Part shown: piece after piece, positions 8,282 to 19,481 of the stretch | Layout: the number at the start of each line of letters is the position of its first letter | How positions within the stretch are numbered: the stretch's first letter is position 1 | Origin: Dinochytrium kinnereticum | Lineage: Eukaryota > Chytridiomycota > Chytridiomycetes > Chytridiales > Chytridiaceae | Direction: 5' to 3' | Length of the DNA: 25,590 nt | NCBI GenBank assembly: GCA_027604005.1 | Contig: JADGJT010000280.1 | Span: 5,824-31,413, forward strand | The notes under the pieces: generated by a model | Told to the model about the DNA's origin: nothing | Seen by the model: the letters and a program-made list of their open reading frames with translations, nothing else | Database searches by the model: none | Program-made: the position numbers and the translations under genes

Positions 8282-11200
8282 ATGGATTATGATTCCATTG
8301 GGGCCAGCCTCTATCCAGGCCAGCGCCCGTCCACAGCCGTGAAGTCCCTACCACCCATCAATCAGAGCTCTGGAGAAAGATTGGCGGCACTTGCATCATC
8401 GGGTGGGAGCGGAGGAGGAGGCGCGAGCGGCCGGAAAACCTCAGCAACCAACAGCCTCAAGGCCGGTTTGGGGACCCATCTACTTGCGAAAAAGGTCTGC
8501 GAGGACCTGGTCAAGCAGGGTGGAAGGAATCCCGTCGGCCTCCCGCCTCCTTCATCTGTGTCGTTGGCTGGTCCGGCGATTGAGAGAGCGAGGGAAACTT
8601 CTGGAGCGATTGGAGGAGGAAACCTTTCAGCTTCTGGATCGACATCATACACTGGCTCTTATTTTGAGATTGAGGAGGGATGCTGCGTTGCCTTCATTGA
8701 CATCTCAGGTGGGTGTTATGACCATCGTTTCCTTCACTACGAAATAAAATGATGCCCAAGTCCGGCCGCTCTCCCATCCGCGAGCAGCTTGGGGTGATGC
8801 TCGATGAGGCGGGGTCGGTTGCGGGTGGAGTCGTCGCTTCCACTTAGCTTTTTGCATTCTGATGGCTGATAAATTTACTTTCCGTCGTCCTTTACAGGCT
8901 ACAGCAGGTTAACGACGGAGCTAACAGCACATTTCGGCTCGATGGGCGGCGCGTCACATATCAAGAGTCTCATCAATCCCATCGTCGAAGGTTCCGTAGA
9001 TCTTCTTGCTTAATCTTGTTTCTCTGTGGGACTCTGGCTAACCATTGTTCCCGTGTCGTTCATCAGGCATTGTGGAGATTTGTGACCACTATGGAGGAGG
9101 TGATTTCTGGCTTTTCTTTATAACGCCGATGCCCCCCCAAAAAAAAGAAAAGAAAAAGAAGAAGGAAAAAAAGAAGAATGCTTATTGCAATTTGATTTTA
9201 CTTCTCGTGTTCTCCGTGGATACTTACAATCTCTACTTTCAGACATCGTCAAGTTTTGCGGCGATAGCGTCACAGTCTCATGGGCTCCCAAATCAGGTGC
9301 TATCTCTCAATCCTCTCTTTTCGTTCGTCATTGATGAGGAGTAAATATTCTAATCTCAGCAAAAACAAAAATATTCAGATATTTTGGAGGACACCCTCAT
9401 TCGCGCCATGGCCTGCTGCTTCAACTTGCTGGATAAGTTCTCAAGCTACTCAGTCTTCTTTCCTAGCTCAGCTCAGGAGACGGAAGAACGGCGACAGGAC
9501 GATAGAATCGATTTAACTCTAAGTCCCCTTGGAGATCACAAAAAGAAATTGCAGTTGTTTAAGGCCCCGCGAAAATCCTACGAAGCTTCAGAGGCTGAAT
9601 CGGACCATGGGGAGCTCAGAAGAAGAAAGACTAAAGCTGAACCGACGTCTATGAAGCTTCATATTGGTTTGGGATTTGGGACGGTTTATCACATGCACGT
9701 AGGAGGAAGGTCGAGACGGCTTGAGTACTTTCTTGCCGGGCCTGCTCCTTGTCAGGTGAGATGGATTTTCCCTTCACCGCCACTGTTGCGGCTCACACGA
9801 CCATACCAAGTCTCTTTCGTTTTCTATCTTTACCTCAACCCAGTTCTCTTAAATCGGTTTTTTTGAATTTTGTCTCCTACTTCTCTATTAAACAGGCCGC
9901 CTCCGTCTTGGACTGGGCAAAATCGGGTGAGCTCGCTATATCCGATGAGGCATGGCGAGTGTTGAGCACAAAACTCCTTGCCAAGATTCCAACGCTCAAA
10001 AGTGACCTCCAGATAAACTATGACAGCAAGTGTGTTGTGATCGCGGGTTTTGGGAGGCAGAGCACTATCACGTTCGCATCGCTTCTGAACAACAGTTGCA
10101 TGACTTGGGTAAGACCTGAGGAGTTGCCCGACTATTGGTTTGACTACTTGAGGTTTGTGATGATTGTATTGCCCAAACATGGAAAAGTTGGAATGGGAGG
10201 CTTAACCTTTCCTTTTAGCGAGAGCCTTGCCTTCCAACTTTCCGTTGGAACTGGGGTCAGTGATCAACGGGAGCTGAACGAGATTCGGAGGTGAGGTTTC
10301 TTTGATGTTTTGTTCTGAGTCGTCTACGCTTCCTTTTTGGACTGAACCTTGCATCAGCGTAACCGCGATGTTTATCCGCTTAACCAACTTGGAACACCTC
10401 AACAATGACCCAAAGGCTTTATTTGATATTTCTCAGTCACTAATGGAGATTGCGATGAAGGTTGTAAAAGATTACGGGTGCTCTATTAGGCAGATGACAT
10501 TTGATGAGAAAGGGTTGACACTTATTCTTATTTGGGGTAAATTAAAAAAAACACACTCCCCATTGCGTTACTCAAAGACCATTCTGTTTTTTTGCTTTCC
10601 CTTCTTTTCAGGTTTGCCTCCATTTACACATGAGACTGAGGTTCCATTCGCTCTTCGTGCATCAATCGAGTTCCGAGACCACCTTTCAGCTTCCAAAGTC
10701 TTTCAAGGAATTCCTTTCTCAATCTCCGTTTCCTCGGGGACAGTTTTCTCGGGCGTTATTGGTGGAGGCGCACGTGAGTTTACCTTTTGCAAGGCAACAA
10801 CTGAAATCACGGTGTTAAAACTGGTCTCCTTTTTATCTTCTTCAGGTATCGACCAGACTGTTATGGGCGTTGCGATCAACCTTGCCGCAAGGCTCATGGT
10901 TCATCCTCTTTCAAAGTTCTCTATCTTAATTGACAGGACCACTCATGACGGTGTTGACAGTGAGGATTTCCTTTTTAGCGAACCGCATACATTTAATGTA
11001 AAAGGTGCCATCTCTGAGGTTCAGGCTTACGTCCTACAAGGAGTAAATAGAAGAACCAACAAGGCGACTCATGGCTATGAAGGGAAAATTGTAGGGAGGA
11101 AGAATGAGACTCAGAGGATTTGGGCGCTTATGGAGAACTGGGTGGACGGAGAGCCGACGGTCATTCCGGTGATTGGGGTATCTGGGATGGGAAAATCTCT

Positions 11201-14200
11201 GATGATATCAAATGTCCTTCAGGACATTTCGAATGCCGAGAGTGTTATTGCGTGGTGCGAATTCTCCTCTGTTTTTTTCATGAGGTGCTTTTTTTTTTGC
11301 TAAGAACTCTTCTTTTTTTTGCTTTGGCAGTTTTGCGGATTGTATTGAAGTCGATCATCAGGTCTCCTACTCTGCCGCAAATATTCTTATGCAAAGCCTT
11401 TGCGATGCCATCATAAAGAACCGTGAGACCCTTTGTCAAAAGTTTTCTCCCACCGATGCAAAACCACCAACTGAAAGCTCTCATCACCTAAACATTCTCC
11501 TCCAACACTCCAAGAACACTCATCGTCTCTCACTTGCCTTTGCCTTTCAACCTACTTCTTATCCATCTTCATCCAATCCGCTGAGCATTCCCACCCATGA
11601 CTATTCTTCAACGTCAAGTTTAGGATCGAAGAAGAAAGTTGGCACGACATATATGAGATCACACATGGGGTTTCAGGAAGCGGCGATTAGGGCTAGCAGG
11701 ATAGATGAAGTGGGGCCGGATAAGGGGTATGAGGAGATCCTTATGCAGGCCGAGGGAGGATTCACGGAGATTGAGAGTAAGCTTAGGGAAGTGGTGAGGC
11801 TGCTCGGAGAAAGTTCATGTAAACTTCCTTTGGTGGGTTAAGCTTATTGGTTCCATCAGTGAAAGGTGGCTACTAAATTGATTTTATTTTTCTCTCTCTC
11901 TCTCTTATCATGTAGTTCAATAAGGTCATGAACGTGAATTTTCCTCAGAGCGCGTTCTCGAAAAACCTCAATGATGACTCCCTCAAATACGCATTCAAAT
12001 CCTTTTTTTCACAGCTAATTGAAACTCTGTACAAGGTTGGCTGTATGGAGATAATCATAGTAATGGATAGTGCTCAATACATGGTAAACCTCTTGTGGAT
12101 GGTGAACGGCGTCCAACTGATTTTTTAAAGGACTCGGCGAGCTGGGAGCTCTTAAAGTATATTACTCAAAGATGCACGTACGCCCTCGTGATACTTGGTT
12201 CTAGACCGCTTGCAGAGTACTCGGAATCTTATAAAGATTACATTGAGTACTTTTTAGGCATTGCAGGAGAGCAAACTATTCAGCTTTGCGGCATTAGTGA
12301 GGAGGCAGCGGAGGAGATTGTCTTGGGGGAGCTTGACATTGTTAAAGTTACCAAAATTGACTCGAGGCTCTTGAATGAGGTAGGCTTTTTTGTTTTTCTT
12401 CTCTCCCTTATGAGGTTGTTGACGCGAATAAAAGATTATGTTGCGCTCTTGCGGTGTACCTTCGATATGCTCGATGATAGGGCAGGCCCTGCAATCAAAC
12501 CATTCGGCAGTCATAATACACGGCGGCATACTCTTTATGGCGGATGGAATGGATCTTGAAGATATTATTCAGGCAGATACGGTGTTCAGGTTTTTTTCTA
12601 GTCATTCCGAAATGCACACATGCTAATATGACATTTTGAAGCTCCGTCATCCATCGATTTGACAAGCTAACGTCAAGGCTCTGGCAGATTCTCCTAAAGT
12701 ACGGGTCCATTTTAGGTGGGATCACTATCTCAGTCTTGCTTGATGTTCCTGACGCAATTTCTTTTCAAAGGCCAAAGATTCTCTATAGGCGAGCTGTTTA
12801 CCTTAATTAGAATGGATGAGAGGAGCCTGTTTAGACCAAAGGAGGTTGAAGAGATTACAATGCTTAGGGAGGATGCGATCGCAATGAAGCAGTTTTGGCA
12901 GAAGAATGATGTTTTTGGATTTGTTAAGGTTCAAGGAGATATGACGGAGCCTTCGACGATTGTATCATTCAAGTGAGTTTATTAAGGACTGTGGGACCAG
13001 ACAATGAAATGTCTGCTTCCTTTCCTTAATTTAGTTATTCGAAGTACTTAACCTTCAACTTTTTTCTTTGGGAATGCCAAAATTGTTTGAGCCTGCCTTT
13101 TTCATCTTCTTTCCTTTTTTCATCACTAACTTCAACTATGACTTATTTCGCAGCCATATTGTCATCACCAAAGCCATATATAGTCTTATCGATCCTCACA
13201 TTCAATCCCAGCTACATAAGGCTGCCTTTGAGACATATTACAGCCTCCTAAATCCCACCAACGAAGCCATAATACTCCCAAAGATTATCAGCCATCTAGG
13301 ACGATTCCAAGAAGCAACACTTAACGACAAGATCTACTATACCGATAAATGCTTCAAGAAGTTCTGTAACCTGCATATGGTCCCCGAAAGTGTTCAGATT
13401 GGAAATAATCTTCTTAACTTGCTGAAGCAAAAAGATGATTGGCCATCTAAAAGGATGGAGGAGCTGACTGTCGGGATGATTTACGGCGAGCTTGCATCGC
13501 TTCATGCCTTTGAATTCTGGCCCAAGACCATGCACAATGCTTGTGAGAGCTTAAGGCTGCTTTGTGGATACACTCAACCGGAGAAACCATCAAGACTTCT
13601 TATATTGATCATCAGGACGTTAGCGAAGACTTTGAAGGCTGTCAAGCTGTTTTTCAGGAGAAAGAATGAGGCGAAAAAACGCCAGCCACCAACGCCGCAA
13701 ACGCCGACGGAGATTTTGGAGATGCAGGCGATTAGAGTTCGAATGAGGGTTTTCACCGTTTTAAGCAATTATTTTCTTCAAGCCAATAAGGTCAGCTGGA
13801 TTAATAATCTTTTTAATAACCTCTAACTTCCAAATAATAATAATAATAATAATTTAGCCTCTGGATGGCATGCTGGCACCTTTGAATATCATCTTGGCCG
13901 TCTGTGAGCGAGGCGACAATCTCCCACAATGGGGTGCAAGCAGCTTCTACATTCTTGCGAGCATCTACTGGATGTTTGGAATGAAGAAGCGAGCGAAAAT
14001 TATGAGACTTGCCGGTATCCAATTCCATGCAGAGGCCTATCGCATCGCGGCCGCCTTGAAAGACTCCAATGGCTCCCAAGCCTTTACGGTTGAGGAAGAG
14101 TCTGCAATGGGTTTATATTCCAATGTTTTGCACCTTACACTGGACCCAGCAAACGTTGTAGAGGGAAGTGCCTTTGGATGCCGCATCATTCGCAACTTGC

Positions 14201-15890
14201 ACGCGAATGGAAATTTGATCAGCTATGCAGCCTTTAACATTGTGGCTGTCATTAATTTGCTATGCATTGTTGTGGGGGATGTGGAAAGCATTGTTTGGAA
14301 CTCATCTAGGCTTTGGGAGAACGCCGTTCAAATTCAGCCCTGCTCGTACTTCTCCGCGATTGGATGCGTTTCGCTTATGGTAAGGGCTATTCCTCGTCAA
14401 CTTTTCTCTGGTTCTTTCCCCCTTTACAGACAGAATATTGTTCCATTACTAAATCTGGCACCAAAAAGTACTCTTACACCGAGCTTGCAAACCCAGAGCT
14501 TGCATATGTCTGGTACCGCATCTCAAAGGAGCAGCTTGAGCTTCTCAAAGCGTTTGACGGAACACAGATGGACTCTTATGGTGTGCATTTTTTCGGGGTC
14601 AAAAACATCTTGAAGTTTGAAACTTACGCCGTCCATGAGCGTATTTTTGAGTCAGCTTCAAAACAGGACGAGAACGCAAAGGAGAATTGCCCTGAAATAG
14701 CTATAGATATCCGTCCAATCGAGGACGATAATAGAAGGATTGACGTTCATATTAGACCGCCTGAAACTGGTTCGTCTTCGCTTATGGAGAGAGAGGAAAA
14801 ATCATCAGCGGATAAGCCTATGAAGCCGTTGTTAAAGACCATTTTACTTAGGAAGCGAGGAGCTAGGGCTTCATCAAAGCTAGGTTTGATGGAACAGTTT
14901 GACGCGACATCGCGAGAAGAGAGCTGCTCTGCGAACGGAAAGCCTGAGAAATCGGAGGCGGTAGAGGCCCTCACGTCTTACTCGTTGCTGAAGACTTCCG
15001 AAATATTGTGTCAAGCCGTTCTTAGTGGTGTTCCTACCATATTGATCACTTCCGCTGGGATACTGGACATCTACATTATGATTTCAAGGTGGTTTATTTG
15101 GCTTGTGCTGGAAGAAGGGAGAGAGAGAAGCTCGTCCGAGAAGGATTTTGCCGCGTGTGGAAAGAAATCTAATTCGGCGACACCATCAAGTGACTTTGAT
15201 GTCGAGAGGCAGGCGATCCAGCTTCTCTGTCATGCAAACTTAAAGGTTTGTAAGGGGTCTGCAAGAGTCTCTGTTATCTTTCTCGTAGTTGCTGCTGGGT
15301 TGCAGTCACTCGAATATGCGCTTAAGGGAAGATTTCCCGAGGCAATCACGACCCTCACTGACGTGCTTCTGAAGCCAAAATGGTCCTCAATTTTCTCTCA
15401 GATGAGAAAGAGCTATGGACCACTGGTATATGACTTTGATAACATGAAGGAAACGAAGATAGAAATGCAAGGGCTTTTCTCCTTGGGAACCTCTAATAAG
15501 AAGCATAAAGCTGGAACGGACGCGCCGGCTGAGCCTGATGGTGGATCAGACGTGCCGAAATTCAACCACGTTATTACCGATTACCTAACCGGGATCATTT
15601 GCGCAAGGGTCGTAAAGCTTTCCTATCTGCATCGAAAGAAAATGAATGATGCCGTGGCAATGCAGATGGGGGGGGCGACTTCCTCTGTAGGCGTTCGGAA
15701 CGGATCACCCCGACCGACTGTGCGGAAGGCCGGCAAGGGGTTTCGAGGGAAAAAAGTGCATCCTACCGTGCATCTTTACCCTAACGACGTTGTTATACGA
15801 AAATGCCTTGCGCAGGCGCGGTATTATCTTCGGGACATGCCGCTTGAGCTCCGGCAGCTTGAGCAGGTCATTGGTGAGAAGCAGGCGTGA
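8282..15890 (+). CDS. ADCY10: Soluble adenylyl cyclase, ADCY10-like (two cyclase domains, ATPase, helical C-terminus)
   Basis: Twenty phase-consistent exons give about 1990 aa: 8282-8708, 8898-8990, 9067-9099, 9243-9296, 9379-9755, 9896-10152, 10219-10290, 10358-10536, 10612-10773, 10846-11254, 11331-11832, 11916-12083, 12131-12379, 12435-12589, 12642-12715, 12771-12972, 13154-13790, 13858-14379, 14430-15245, 15306-15890. Cyclase domain C1 (about 132-350) has FIDIS with metal ligand D140, then DIVKFCGD with K188 and second metal ligand D192. C2 (about 395-620) has NLAAR with N563 and R567 but no metal aspartates, as in human sAC. A P-loop ATPase follows (GVSGMGKS, 662-669; Walker B IIIVMD, D906), then a long helical, TPR-like C-terminus. 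The family makes cAMP from ATP in the cytosol and flagella. There is a low-complexity insert in C1 at about 226-292. The donor of exon 10 and the C-terminal introns are the weakest calls. Confidence 0.85.
9067..9099 (+). other. 33-nt microexon in the cyclase C1 domain
   Basis: The exon lies between CAG (ending 9066) and GTGATT (starting 9100), phase 1 on both sides. It encodes IVEICDHYGG, the segment leading into the catalytic DIVKFCGD loop, which is itself in a 54-nt exon (9243-9296). Skipping either exon would keep the frame. Confidence 0.75.
13832..13854 (+). repeat. (AAT)7 repeat inside a 67-bp intron of the cyclase gene
   Basis: The intron is 13791-13857. A CTAAC branch point sits at 13823-13827 and the AG at 13856-13857; the triplet repeat fills the gap between them. 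Confidence 0.8.
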
Positions 15891-16226
15891 TGCGCCACAT
15901 GTACTTTTTCTGATTAATAAACGGCGCGCATGGTCCTGTCTTCGAGCACACCTCGATCCCAGGTGAGCAGTGCTGGTTCGCTTGACGGTGAGGGTCGGCG
16001 ACAACAGACGCGTCCACTTGTGGTCTGCACTTGAAAAACGATCACCAACCGTGACCGTCATTTCGTCCCACCCGCTTCTCAACGGCATTCGAGCCTCCAA
16101 ACCAACGACAGAACGACGCCAGCAGCCGTATCGACACATCCGCCGGATAACAAGCCACGCATCCTTTAAGCAGCATACAGCGCTTTGATCACAGCTGTGG
16201 GGTTTGACAGTATCGAGGAATAGACG
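15891..16226. other. Short intergenic region, tandem plus-strand genes
   Basis: It lies between the cyclase stop codon and the start of the helical-repeat gene. It contains a polyadenylation hexamer at 15916. A long minus-strand reading frame covers it but has no family resemblance, is rich in Arg and His, and overlaps the cyclase C-terminus, so I treat it as non-coding. Confidence 0.5.
15916..15921 (+). promoter_or_regulatory. Polyadenylation signal AATAAA of the cyclase gene
   Basis: Exact hexamer 26 bp after the stop codon, in the gene's orientation. Confidence 0.5.
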
Positions 16227-18784
16227 ATGGAGGTTGAAGAAGTCTTTGGTGCCAAAGCAGAGGCGGCTGCTGCCCCAGCCGCAGAGGTGGAGGAGCCGTC
16301 TGTGGGGGTGAATGGGCGCGGTGAAGCGCTCGCGGATGGAGATAGTGATGAGCTGCGGTAAGCATTTGCCTCCTGTGATGTCTATGGGGGTTAAGCGCAC
16401 ACCCTCGGGAGAACGGCATCGGGCCCGTCCCTTGAGTTGATGAGGACGCCATCCCATGAAGGAGAGTTGACACTGGTCATTTTCCTGCTCTGGCGACGGC
16501 AGAACTGCTTTTAGCCTATCGGCATCAAGGACCAGTGCTTTTCACCTCAACATTGCTAATGTCCATTTACCTGCTCTCCACATGATAGAACGTATGCTGG
16601 GCTGGAACCTCCCGCAATTCAGGTATGTGATGTTTTCTAAGGTTTTGTTCTTTTGTCGTTTGATCTTGTCGGCGTTTGGGTTGACTCCTCTGATGCTGGT
16701 TCTTCCACTGCAGACTTTCAACGACAAGGTTGAGTCGGCTGACTTTGGGTCTATTGCCAAGTACGAAGATGAAGATGTTAAGGTCTTTTCTGATCAGGCT
16801 GCTAGACTGGCCGAAGTGGAGACTCGCAAAAAGGAGCTCGAGGGTCTTAGGTTGGCGCTGACTTTACTTGCCTTTTCTACTTTTTGGGGGTCATAAGAGT
16901 AATCAGTATCATTTAAGGAACAAGCAAGCGGCCGAAGAGCTTGCGAGACAGGAGGAGGAGGCGTTCAGAAAGTCTCTTGCTGCAAAACAGAAGTTGGAAG
17001 CTAAGGAGGCCTCTCGCTTGGCTGCTGAGCAGGAAGCTAAAAAGTTACGAGAACAGGAAGCGGACTTGAAGATGATGGAAAAGGTTGCGATTTGCTACCT
17101 CGTAGTTGCGCGGCTTTGAGTTATGAACTAATACCAGAACACCCCTTATATAGATGTCTAGTGTTGCGGAATTCGAGAAGCGAAAGCAGGAACTGGCAAA
17201 AGAGGAAGAGGAAAGAAAAAAGGCAGATCTTAAGAATAAGGAAGAAGAAGCCTTTGCGAAGTTAAAAGATCTGTCAGGGCTTGAGAAACGAAAGGAGGAA
17301 CACATAAAAGTAGAGGAGGCGAGGAAGAAGGCAGAACTTCAGGAGCGGGAGACAGAAGCTTTCGCTAAACTTAAGGAGCTCGCGGAATTTGAACGGAGGA
17401 AGGAGGAGATGGCGCGTGAAGAGGAGGACAGACGGCAGAGGGACTTGGCTGCGAAGGATGCTGAGGCGTTTGCCAAAAGAAAGGAGCTTTCAGAGCTTGA
17501 GAGGAAGAAGGAAGAGATTGCTAGGGAGGAGGAAGAGCGGCGAAAGAGTGAGTTAGCAGCTAAGGAAGCCGAGGCTTTCTCAAAGCTGATTGAGGCTAAA
17601 CGGAGGGTAGAGGATGAGGAGGTAATATAAATTTTTTGGATTATTCTTCGTTGCAAGCACTCTCTGTATTTCTTTATTTACTCAATACTTTTCACCTATT
17701 ATTTTCAAAAAAAAAAAAGGCGAAGAAAAAAGAGGCTGAAGATAGAAAGCGTAAGGAGGAAGAAGCCGAACGCGGCGAGAAGCTTAAGAAACAGCACCAC
17801 GCTATGCAAAAGTTTGAGGAGCAGAGAAAATTGAAGGTAGATAGCCACCCACAGACTCTTCTAGAGCAAGAACGCCAACGCGTAAAACAACTTGAAGAAG
17901 AGCAATACCTTGCCGTCGCCGCCTCCGCTGCTGCCGATCTTGAACGTCGGCGAGAAGAGGATGCTGCGGAGAAACCAGATTACGTTGAAGCCAATGGTTT
18001 AGTTGAGAATGAGGAGGAAGTGAATGAAGAGAATATGGAAGAGAGGGCTTCGAAGAGGGCCAATCAAGCCATTGTTGCTGCAATTGTTGCTGAGGCTGCT
18101 GAGATGGCTGCTAAGCTCTCTGCATCTTCTTCTACCACGAGCTTTTTTTCTACTGTTGAGGTTATTGAGGGGGATGGAGAGCGTGAGGATCCTGAGCGGG
18201 AGGATATTGATTTAGAAACGGCGGAGGATGGCGCTAAGGATGGTTATGTGAAAACCTCTAAGAGAGAGGTAGCGGAGGTTATTGAGGAGATAGCTGAGGT
18301 TGAAGGCAAGGGGGCTGCTGTAGAGACTGTTGAAGTGGAGGGGGAGAAGTTTATTGCCGAGACTGTTGATGTGCAAGTAAAGGAGATTGCAGTTGAGACT
18401 GTTGAGGGTGAGGTGAAGAAAGCGGTTGCTTTGTTGGAGCCCATTGATGACCCTGAGGTGGTCTTACCCACCGCTGCAGCCCTCACAGTTGCCCCTTCAT
18501 CTGACGACGAAAAAATCATCCAAATGGTCGACACGAGCGAAGTTGAAGTGGAGCATGTAAGCACCACAGCTGAAGTTCAGGCCCCCACAGAAACCTCTCG
18601 ATTGATTGTCACTGAAGAGGAGCAGAAGACAACTGTACCAGTGGACGCTCCTTCAAAGCGTGCCCCTATTGTTCTTCCTTTTGGTTTGAAGATAAATGAT
18701 CCAGTTGTGTATGCTGCTGCTGGGGCGGCGGCGGCTGTTGCAGTTACTTTTGTGGCTTTGAGGGTGCTTAGAAGGAGACGGTGA
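16227..18784 (+). CDS. Glu/Lys-rich helical-repeat protein with C-terminal membrane anchor
   Basis: Six exons: 16227-16357, 16589-16622 (34 nt), 16714-16850, 16918-17083, 17154-17621 and 17720-18784, with consistent phases, giving about 666 aa. The first exon begins MEVEEVFGAKAEAAA and is too short to be obvious. Residues 159-302 are four consecutive 36-residue repeats of the form E-L-x-E-F-E-R-K-E-E..REEE-x-R-x..EAFAKxK, without indels; more degenerate copies precede them. A second acidic region (about 480-570) has short Val/Glu repeats around ETVE. Residues about 641-662 form one hydrophobic Ala/Val-rich segment followed only by four arginines and the stop, a tail-anchor layout with almost the whole protein in the cytosol. 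The target membrane is unknown; a short basic tail fits the mitochondrial outer membrane or peroxisome. I recognise no named family; a spacer or tether role is inference. Confidence 0.75.
17160..17591 (+). repeat. Four tandem 108-nt repeats (36 codons each)
   Basis: Units are 17160-17267, 17268-17375, 17376-17483 and 17484-17591. Each ends in E-A-F-[AS]-K-x-x and has the charged core K-E/Q-E..E-E-E-x-R. They are diverged at DNA level but identical in length, and all lie in one exon. Confidence 0.85.
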
Positions 18785-19481
18785 AGACAGGGGTGTTTAG
18801 TTTGTTTTTTCTGCTGGGTAGGGCGGCCTCATTTTTTTCTTTTTTTGTAGTTCAATGCGTGTGATGAATCCTGATTTCTCAAGCTGGAAGGGTCTTCTTA
18901 CCTTCCCTTTTTTCGTATTGACCTTATCTTTTGGTTTACAGGCATCTATCCCATCTCTTTCTATCTCTTCATGCTTCTACTGGTGTTGATTTTTTATCGT
19001 TCAACTCTAAAGCTTATTTTTTTCCTCCTTATGTTTCCTTACCGATTTTGGTGTTGGTTTCTTTTTCTTCTTCTTTTTTCCTCGTTTGCTTGGCTGTCGT
19101 TATTGAATTGTAGATAACTCTGATGACAGAGTAAATGATTAGTTTGTCAAAGGCCATGTTCACATCTTATTTATACGAGGCTTTTACAAGGGGCGAAATA
19201 TCGGATACAACTAGGAAGTTTTGCGGTGTTTACATGATGGTGTGGAAAGTTATGGCTGAAAATGATGTGAAGAAGTCACGCAAAGCTGAAAATGATACCA
19301 GCAAAGAAAGGAAACGAAAACATAAAACCGATCAATAAAAAGCGACAACGAGGGAAGATTCAACGACAATCACAGAACCTTCTTACCCTCCTTACCCTCC
19401 TCCTTAACGTATTGTAAGTACAGTTATGCCCCCAAGCCATCCCACATTTTTAACCAGTGAAAAGGAGAGCAACAGCCTTTC
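18785..19481. other. Convergent 3' intergenic region
   Basis: It lies between the stop codons of the helical-repeat gene (plus) and the one-pass membrane protein gene (minus). It is T-rich up to about 19100, then A-rich. Open frames are short and of biased composition. I see no gene or RNA here. Confidence 0.5.

Noticed and set aside
11255..11283. Alternative later donor (GTGCTT at 11284) for cyclase exon 10
   Set aside because: Also phase 2, but it adds a Phe/Ser-rich stretch and leaves a very short intron; the donor at 11255 gives the cleaner protein, though RNA data are needed to decide.
15705..16457. 250-aa minus-strand open frame across the end of the cyclase gene
   Set aside because: It overlaps the cyclase C-terminus and the first exon of the next gene antisense, is rich in Arg/His/Cys and has no recognisable motif.
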